Shown piece after piece: positions 3,905-7,852 of a stretch of DNA of 7,852 nucleotides (the first letter of the stretch is position 1; each line of letters begins with the position of its first letter). The stretch is from assembly GCA_051960855.1 (NCBI GenBank), contig JBQCDV010000253.1, forward strand, positions 1 to 7,852. The letters are read 5' to 3'. The DNA is from JBQCDV01 sp051960855 (GTDB lineage: Bacteria; Actinomycetota; Actinomycetes; JAJZTN01). The notes under the pieces are model-generated. The model made no database searches. It was given only the letters and a program-made list of their open reading frames with translations, and had not been told where the DNA came from. Made by a program: the position numbers and the translations under genes.

Positions 3905-5941
3905 GTGGCCCAGGTCAGAGTCGTCGCCCATCCGTCGGCAGCTGCCGGGGGAGCCGGGACGACGACGGCGACCCTGCCAGCGGAGGAGCGCGAGGCCACG
4001 ACTGCGGCGGAGCTGTTTGCGGACGACCGGGCGGTCGTGGTGGCCCGCATCAACGGCGTGCTGCGTGACCTGGACACCGAGCTGTCCGACGGCGACGAGG
4101 TCGAGCCCGTCCGCATCGATGAGCCCGACGGGCTGGCGGTGCTGCGGCATTCGACCGCGCACGTGCTGGCCCAGGCCGTGCAGGACGTCTACCCCGACGC
4201 CACGCTCGGCATCGGGCCGCCGATCAAGGACGGCTTCTACTACGACTTCGACGTCGCGACGCCGTTCACCCCCGAGGACCTCGGCAAGCTCGAGAAGCGG
4301 ATGCAGGCCATCATCAAGGAGGGCCAGCGCTTCCGTCGCCGTGTCGTGTCCGACGACGAGGCCCGGGCGGAGCTCGCCGACGAGCCGTTCAAGCTCGAGC
4401 TCATCGGGCTCAAGGGTGGCGGCGCGGACTCTGACGGTGACGAGAACGTCGAGGTCGGCGGCAGCGAGCTGACCATCTACGACAACCTCAAGCGCGACGG
4501 CGAGCTGGCCTGGCGTGACCTCTGCCGCGGCCCGCACCTGCCCTCGACCCGGCTGATCCCCGCCATGAAGCTGATGCGCTCGGCGGCCGCCTACTGGCGC
4601 GGCAGCGAAAAGAACCCTCAGCTGCAGCGCATCTACGGCACCGCATGGCCGAGCAAGGACGAGCTCAAGGCCTACCTCGAGCGTCTCGAGGAGGCAGCCA
4701 AGCGGGACCACCGCCGGCTGGGGAGCGAGCTTGACCTCTTCTCCTTCCCCGACGAGATCGGGTCGGGTCTCGCGGTGTTCCACCCCAAGGGCGGCACGCT
4801 GCGCAAGACGATGGAGGACTACTCGCGCCGGCGTCACGAGGAGGCCGGCTACGAGTTCGTCTACTCGCCACACATCACCAAGGCCAACCTGTTCGAGACC
4901 TCTGGGCACCTCGACTGGTACGCCGACGGGATGTACCCGCCGATGCACCTCGACGAGGAGCTGGGGCCGGACGGTGAGGTGCGCAAGCCCGGGCAGGACT
5001 ACTACCTCAAGCCGATGAACTGCCCGTTCCACTGCCTGATCTTCAAGTCGCGCGGGCGGTCCTACCGCGATCTCCCGCTGCGGCTGTTCGAGTTCGGGTC
5101 GGTCTACCGCTACGAGAAGTCCGGGGTCATCCACGGCCTGACCCGCGTGCGCGGCATGACGCAGGACGACGCGCACATCTACTGCACGCGGGAGCAGATG
5201 GCCGACGAGCTGAAGTCGCTGCTGGGCTTCGTGCTGGACCTGCTGCGCGACTACGGCCTCGACGACTTCTACCTGGAGCTGTCGACCCGTGACCCCGAGA
5301 AGTCGGTCGGCACCGACGAGGCGTGGGAGGTAGCGACCGAGACGCTGCGCCAGGCCGCGCTCGACTCCGGCCTGGACCTCGTGCCCGACCCGGGCGGCGC
5401 GGCCTTCTACGGTCCGAAGATCTCCGTCCAGGCCCGCGACGCCATCGGCCGGACCTGGCAGATGTCCACCATCCAGCTGGACTTCAACCTGCCCGAGCGC
5501 TTCAACCTCGAGTACACCGCCGCCGACGGCTCACGGCAGCGGCCGGTGATGATCCACCGCGCGCTCTTCGGCTCGGTGGAGCGCTTCATCGGCGTGCTGG
5601 TCGAGCACTACGCCGGCGCCTTCCCGGCGTGGCTCGCGCCGGTGCAGGTCGTCGGCATCCCCATCGGCGACAACCACGTCGACTTCCTGAACGACGTTGC
5701 CGCCAAGCTGCGCGCCGTCGGGGTGCGGGTCGAGGTGGATGCCAGCGACGACCGCATGCAGAAGAAGATCCGCAACGCCCAGAAGCAGAAGATCCCCTTC
5801 ATGCTGATCGCCGGTGACGAGGATGTCGCCAAGGGCGCGGTCTCCTTCCGCTTCCGTGACGGCACGCAGGACAACGGCGTGCCGGTCGACGAGGCCGTCG
5901 AGCGGATCCGCACCGCGATCGCCGAGCACGCCCAGGTCTGA
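3905..5941 (+). CDS. thrS: Threonyl-tRNA synthetase
   Basis: A 678-residue class II aminoacyl-tRNA synthetase that attaches threonine to tRNA-Thr in the cytoplasm. Domain order is complete. A TGS-like N-terminal domain spans about 1-75. The editing domain follows, with H82xxxH86 (HSTAH) and C207xxxH211 (CRGPH), the site that hydrolyses Ser-tRNA-Thr. The catalytic core has zinc ligands C373 (MNCP), H424 (DDAH) and H551 (MIHR), motif 2 around R402 (VYRYEKSGV) and motif 3 ending at R560 (FGSVER). The anticodon-binding domain runs from about 575 to the end and contains DRMQKKIRNAQKQKIPF. A short insertion at about 352-364 (LGPDGEVRKPGQ) before the catalytic cysteine occurs in some actinobacterial ThrRS. 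The start is GTG 3905, seven to eight bases after GGGAG; the N-terminus then matches actinobacterial ThrRS. The HIT gene follows 52 bases later but seems to have its own promoter. Confidence 0.98.
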   Translation: MAQVRVVAHPSAAAGGAGTTTATLPAEEREATTAAELFADDRAVVVARINGVLRDLDTELSDGDEVEPVRIDEPDGLAVLRHSTAHVLAQAVQDVYPDATLGIGPPIKDGFYYDFDVATPFTPEDLGKLEKRMQAIIKEGQRFRRRVVSDDEARAELADEPFKLELIGLKGGGADSDGDENVEVGGSELTIYDNLKRDGELAWRDLCRGPHLPSTRLIPAMKLMRSAAAYWRGSEKNPQLQRIYGTAWPSKDELKAYLERLEEAAKRDHRRLGSELDLFSFPDEIGSGLAVFHPKGGTLRKTMEDYSRRRHEEAGYEFVYSPHITKANLFETSGHLDWYADGMYPPMHLDEELGPDGEVRKPGQDYYLKPMNCPFHCLIFKSRGRSYRDLPLRLFEFGSVYRYEKSGVIHGLTRVRGMTQDDAHIYCTREQMADELKSLLGFVLDLLRDYGLDDFYLELSTRDPEKSVGTDEAWEVATETLRQAALDSGLDLVPDPGGAAFYGPKISVQARDAIGRTWQMSTIQLDFNLPERFNLEYTAADGSRQRPVMIHRALFGSVERFIGVLVEHYAGAFPAWLAPVQVVGIPIGDNHVDFLNDVAAKLRAVGVRVEVDASDDRMQKKIRNAQKQKIPFMLIAGDEDVAKGAVSFRFRDGTQDNGVPVDEAVERIRTAIAEHAQV

Positions 5942-5981
5942 CGCGCGTCTGGCTCACGCTGCTCGCCGCGTCGCCGTTGGT

Positions 5982-5987
5982 TACGGT
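5982..5987 (+). promoter_or_regulatory. -10 box of the HIT gene, probably leaderless
   Basis: TACGGT lies six bases before the GTG at 5994, in the context GGTTACGGTGG. The hexamer, spacing and flanks match those before the MOSC gene. There is no Shine-Dalgarno sequence, so a leaderless transcript starting at the GTG is likely even though thrS ends only 52 bases upstream. Confidence 0.55.
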
Positions 5988-5993
5988 GGCGCG

Positions 5994-6563
5994 GTGAGCA
6001 GCGGAGACGAAACCGTCGAGATCGTCGCTCCCGCGCCCGGTGCCGGTGTGCCCGACGAAATCGAGCGCCTCTGGACGCCCCAACGGATGGCCTATATCCG
6101 CGGGGAGGGGAAACCGCCGGACGCGGGCGCCGGTGACGGATGCCCCTTTTGCCGTGTCCCGCAGCTGCCCGACGAGGAGGGCTACGTCGTCGCGCGCGGG
6201 GAGCACGTCTTCGCCGTTCTGAACCTCTATCCCTACTCGCCCGGCCACGTGCTCGTCTGCCCCTACGTCCACGTCGCGAGCTACCTCGAGATCGAGGGGG
6301 ACACGCTGACGGAATTCACCGACTTCACCCGTCGGGCGATCGTGGCGCTGCGCAAGGCTTCCAGTCCGCACGGCTTCAACCTCGGGATGAACCAAGGTGC
6401 CGTCGCCGGTGCCGGCATCGCCGCGCACCTGCACCAGCACGTCGTGCCGCGGTGGGGCGGCGACGCCAACTTCATGCCGATCGTCGCGCGCACCAAGCCG
6501 TTGCCCGAGCTGCTCGGGGACACCTGGCGCCGCATCCGCGACGCATGGCCGGACGGGGCGTGA
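5994..6563 (+). CDS. HIT-family protein, probable Ap4A phosphorylase
   Basis: A 189-residue histidine-triad protein. The signature HLHQHVV is at 145-151; by family analogy the second histidine, H147, is the nucleophile. Upstream, YVVARGEHVFAVLNLYPYSPGHVLVCP (64-90) forms the usual HIT nucleotide-binding core, and RWGGDANFMPI (153-163) follows the triad. The N-terminal LWTPQRMAYI (26-35) and the overall sequence resemble mycobacterial Rv2613c, described as an Ap4A phosphorylase. C50-P-F-C53 forms a CxxC pair that may bind zinc and is absent from my recollection of the mycobacterial protein. Aminoacyl-tRNA synthetases make Ap4A as a side product, so a hydrolase or phosphorylase directly after thrS makes sense, and the thrS-HIT order is also found in mycobacteria. 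The start is GTG 5994, chosen for the -10 box; the open frame extends upstream inside thrS but is a shadow there. In mycobacteria a pgsA phospholipid gene follows; here it does not. Confidence 0.88.
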   Translation: MSSGDETVEIVAPAPGAGVPDEIERLWTPQRMAYIRGEGKPPDAGAGDGCPFCRVPQLPDEEGYVVARGEHVFAVLNLYPYSPGHVLVCPYVHVASYLEIEGDTLTEFTDFTRRAIVALRKASSPHGFNLGMNQGAVAGAGIAAHLHQHVVPRWGGDANFMPIVARTKPLPELLGDTWRRIRDAWPDGA

Positions 6564-6629
6564 CCCCGGCGTCGTTCCGGGTGCTCGTGGGGGAGGGCCT
6601 GCCGGATCTCGACCAGCGGGGAAAAGCGC

Positions 6630-6659
6630 GTGACGAGTGCTGAGTGCGGTTGCTACGTT
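6630..6659 (+). promoter_or_regulatory. Promoter upstream of the FBP gene
   Basis: GTGACG (6630-6635, four of six matches to TTGACA), an 18-base spacer, then TACGTT (6654-6659). This is the best two-box promoter on the plus strand. Transcription would start near 6665-6667, giving the FBP gene a leader of about 157 bases. Confidence 0.5.
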
Positions 6660-6663
6660 GCAG

Positions 6664-6777
6664 ATGGTTGACCGACCGGATTTCCGAACGACGTTGCGCT
6701 GGCTGGGCGCGGAGGGCGAGGTGGCCGTCATGGCGTGCTACGGCGCTCCCGCGACTTCCGTCGTCCCGTTCGTCTGA
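6664..6777 (+). CDS. Possible small ORF in the FBP leader (37 residues)
   Basis: ATG 6664 opens a 37-codon frame starting MVDRPDFRTTLRWLGAEG and ending PATSVVPFV before TGA. About five in six codons end in G or C, as in the real genes around it. The ATG lies only four bases after TACGTT, slightly too close for a standard leaderless start. The frame is the same as that of the FBP gene, and no other stop lies between this TGA and the FBP ATG, 45 bases on. I recognise no family. It may be a small protein, a regulatory upstream ORF, a decayed N-terminus of the FBP gene, or chance. Confidence 0.3.
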   Translation: MVDRPDFRTTLRWLGAEGEVAVMACYGAPATSVVPFV

Positions 6778-6822
6778 CCCGTCCCCCTTGCGGCGACCGG
6801 TCATCTCCCGAAGGTCGCCCCC

Positions 6823-7329
6823 ATGACTCCGCTCGACCCTGCCGCCATCCGCGGCTGCTTCGTCAACGCCACCCGCCGCGAGGTGGCGACCATGACCCTG
6901 CCCGACCTCGGCGCTGTCGCGTGGGAGGAGCAGGACTACCTCGGCTGGCGCGACACCAAGGCGCCGCTGTCCGCCTACATCGTCGTCGAGGTCGACGGGG
7001 AGCTCGTCGGCCTGCTGCTGCGCAAGAGTGAGAAGACTCCTGGTCTCGCACGACGCCGGGTGCTGTGCTCGTGGTGCACCGACATCGTCGACACCGACGC
7101 GACGCTGTACGTCACGCGCCGCGGCGGCTCCTCCGGCCGGCAGGGCAACACTCTCGGCACGCTGCTGTGCACCGACTTCCACTGCTCGGCCAACGTCCGT
7201 CGGGCCCCCACGCCGGCTGAGTTGCCAGAGGACGACGAGACATTGCGACAGTTGTTCATCGAGCAGCGGGTCGCCGACCTCCGCGAGCGCGTCGACCGGT
7301 TTGCCCGCGAGGTGCTCAGCACCCGCTGA
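6823..7329 (+). CDS. FBP-domain (EF-G-binding treble-clef zinc-finger) protein
   Basis: A 168-residue protein whose C-terminal half carries the FBP_C zinc finger (PF16571), the type found in FusB-like EF-G-binding proteins. The four candidate zinc ligands are C82 and C85 (LCSWC), and C116 and C121 (LCTDFHC). RRGGSSGRQGNTLGTLLC (99-116) between the pairs is also typical. Residues 1-75 hold a helical start and a strand-rich part (SAYIVVEVDGELVGLLLRK). Residues 135-168 form a charged C-terminal helix. In staphylococci FusB/FusC bind EF-G and release it from ribosomes stalled by fusidic acid; in actinobacteria the role of these chromosomal proteins is not established. The start ATG is preceded by a modest GAAGG eight bases away. 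The neighbouring convergent gene at 7774-7852 looks like an EF-G homologue, which fits the proposed partner. Confidence 0.82.
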   Translation: MTPLDPAAIRGCFVNATRREVATMTLPDLGAVAWEEQDYLGWRDTKAPLSAYIVVEVDGELVGLLLRKSEKTPGLARRRVLCSWCTDIVDTDATLYVTRRGGSSGRQGNTLGTLLCTDFHCSANVRRAPTPAELPEDDETLRQLFIEQRVADLRERVDRFAREVLSTR

Positions 7330-7345
7330 CCCTCCCTTGGTCGCC

Positions 7346-7405
7346 GACCCGGCACCCCTCGACCCGGCACCCCCGGACCCGGCGCCCCCGACCCGGCACC
7401 CCCCG
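7346..7405. repeat. 15-bp tandem repeat after the FBP gene
   Basis: Four copies of GACCCGGCACCCCCG (or close variants) start at 7346, 7361, 7376 and 7390, beginning 16 bases after the FBP stop. The array runs directly into a degenerate copy and then the hairpin at 7418-7474. Confidence 0.85.
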
Positions 7406-7417
7406 AGCACCACCGAG

Positions 7418-7474
7418 AAATGGGTCACGAACACCACGACGGATCGCCCAGAACGTGCTGTTCGTGACCCATTT
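7418..7474. repeat. Inverted-repeat element, copy 1 (perfect 16-bp stem)
   Basis: AAATGGGTCACGAACA (7418-7433) is perfectly complementary to TGTTCGTGACCCATTT (7459-7474), with 25 bases between. Inside, after one mismatch, CACG can pair with CGTG. On the plus strand the stem ends in a run of Ts, and on the minus strand likewise, so it could end transcription of both the FBP gene and the convergent gene. It could equally be a dispersed non-autonomous element. Confidence 0.85.
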
Positions 7475-7487
7475 TGCAGCCGCCCCC

Positions 7488-7590
7488 GGTGGCACTCCCG
7501 GGTGGCACTCCGAGCCGGCGCCCCGGTGGCACTCCGAGCCGGCACTCCCGGGTGGCACTCCGAGCCGGCGCCCCCGAGCCAGCACCGGGA
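7488..7590. repeat. GC-rich array between the two inverted repeats
   Basis: GGTGGCACTCCGAGCCGGC recurs at 7501, 7525 and 7551, with a truncated GGTGGCACTCCCG at 7488. Each unit contains a variant of the 15-mer of the 7346-7405 array (GAGCCGGCGCCCC at 7512, GAGCCGGCACTCCCG at 7536, GAGCCGGCGCCCCCG at 7562), followed by a degenerate copy at 7576 that leads into the second inverted repeat. Confidence 0.8.
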
Positions 7591-7646
7591 AATGGGTCAC
7601 GAACACCCGGCCGGACAGCCTGGGACCTGCTGTTTCTGACCCATTT
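7590..7646. repeat. Inverted-repeat element, copy 2 (imperfect stem)
   Basis: The left arm, AAATGGGTCACGAACA, is identical to copy 1. The right arm, TGTTTCTGACCCATTT (7631-7646), has two changes that break pairing (TC for CG). The loop is again exactly 25 bases, with 16 of 25 identical to copy 1. Two more pairs (GG at 7588-7589 with CC at 7647-7648) extend this stem. Confidence 0.82.
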
Positions 7647-7664
7647 CCGAAGCGCAGGGGCCCC

Positions 7665-7770
7665 CGGTAAGGGGCACCCGTGACAGAACTGTCCGCTCGG
7701 CGGGAGAGGGGGGGTGTGGCCTGGTACGGGGTGCGCGTGACAGAACTGTCCGCTCGGCGGGAGAGGGGGG
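7665..7770. repeat. 57-bp tandem duplication with an internal palindrome
   Basis: A 35-bp segment starting CGTGACAGAACTGTCCGCTC is exactly repeated at 7679-7713 and 7736-7770, period 57 bp; similarity extends about 15 bases to the left (GGTAAGGGG / GGTACGGGG). Each copy contains the dyad GACAG-AA-CTGTC and ends in a G-run (seven Gs, then six). It lies immediately after the stop codon of the minus-strand gene at the right edge. Confidence 0.9.
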
Positions 7771-7773
7771 CGG

Positions 7774-7852
7774 TCAGTGGGTGGCGGAGTGCTCGGCGAT
7801 GACCTTCTGCGCCAGCTGCTGCGGCATCGGCTCGTGCCGGAGGTAGGACCGG
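7774..7852 (-). CDS. C-terminal end of an EF-G-like translation GTPase (partial)
   Basis: The minus-strand frame entering from the right edge encodes 25 residues, RSYLRHEPMPQQLAQKVIAE followed by HSATH, and stops at 7774-7776. The pattern (S/T)(Y/F)xRxEPMPxxLAxKVIAE is that of the extreme C-terminus of actinobacterial EF-G-like proteins (the FusA2 or EF-G paralogue group), where domain V ends. Only the last residues are visible, so canonical EF-G cannot be excluded. It converges with the FBP gene, whose family binds EF-G; the repeats at 7346-7770 lie between the two 3' ends. Confidence 0.55.
   Translation of the reverse strand, partial: RSYLRHEPMPQQLAQKVIAEHSATH

Noticed and set aside
3858..3910. 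Leader peptide for thrS attenuation (ATG at 3858)
   Set aside because: The frame has no run of threonine codons and overlaps far into thrS, so it does not look like an attenuator.
3398..5176. 592-residue open frame antisense to thrS
   Set aside because: It has no recognisable domain and lies opposite thrS, whose motifs are complete. Long antisense frames are expected in GC-rich genes with this codon bias.
7455..7683. Small ORFs in the repeat region after the FBP gene
   Set aside because: They encode repetitive Gly/Ser/Pro/Arg sequence read from the tandem arrays in several frames, with no start signals.
7346..7770. CRISPR array
   Set aside because: Repeat periods (15, about 24-26 and 57 bp) and near-identical spacers do not fit CRISPR, and no cas gene is present.

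Overview
The window reads as chromosomal DNA from a high-GC actinobacterium. Third codon positions are strongly GC-biased. It carries an SsgA-family cell-division regulator (a family confined to actinobacteria), a PGPG-motif membrane protein and a threonyl-tRNA synthetase followed by an Ap4A-phosphorylase-like HIT protein. Several genes start directly behind a TANNNT -10 box, as is common for leaderless actinobacterial transcripts. The genus cannot be named from the sequence. The SsgB-like protein is longer than the 137-residue Streptomyces protein, which argues against Streptomyces itself.

Layout, left to right. (1) 1-81, minus: the 5' end of an unrecognised small protein with an ideal ribosome binding site, next to a locally AT-rich stretch. 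(2) 193-473, minus: a three-tRNA operon transcribed Gly(GCC), Cys(GCA), Val(GAC), with a visible promoter at 512-541. (3) 647-1126, minus: ssgB-like gene with a strong hairpin at 589-627. (4) 1375-1749, plus: small PGPG membrane protein divergent from ssgB, then tRNA-Val(CAC) at 1764-1835. (5) 1867-2757 and 2836-3510, plus: a TylF/MycF-type O-methyltransferase and a MOSC-domain protein. (6) 3511-3904: no gene; an inverted-repeat cluster followed by the thrS leader. (7) 3905-5941 thrS, 5994-6563 HIT protein, 6823-7329 FBP zinc-finger protein, all plus, with a possible 37-codon ORF ahead of the last. (8) 7330-7773: no gene; two copies of a composite repeat-plus-hairpin module and a 57-bp tandem duplication. 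(9) 7774-7852, minus: the extreme C-terminus of what looks like an EF-G-like GTPase, converging on the FBP gene.

Most genes serve translation or its by-products: tRNAs, tRNA charging (ThrS), likely breakdown of the Ap4A that synthetases make (HIT protein), and a probable EF-G / EF-G-binding-protein pair at the right end. SsgB and the PGPG protein form a cell-division/envelope pair. I see no defence system, CRISPR array, transposase or integrase. The least explained material is intergenic: recurring hairpins, a 19-bp motif shared by two 3' untranslated regions, and the duplicated module after the FBP gene. I do not find a convincing undescribed multigene system here.
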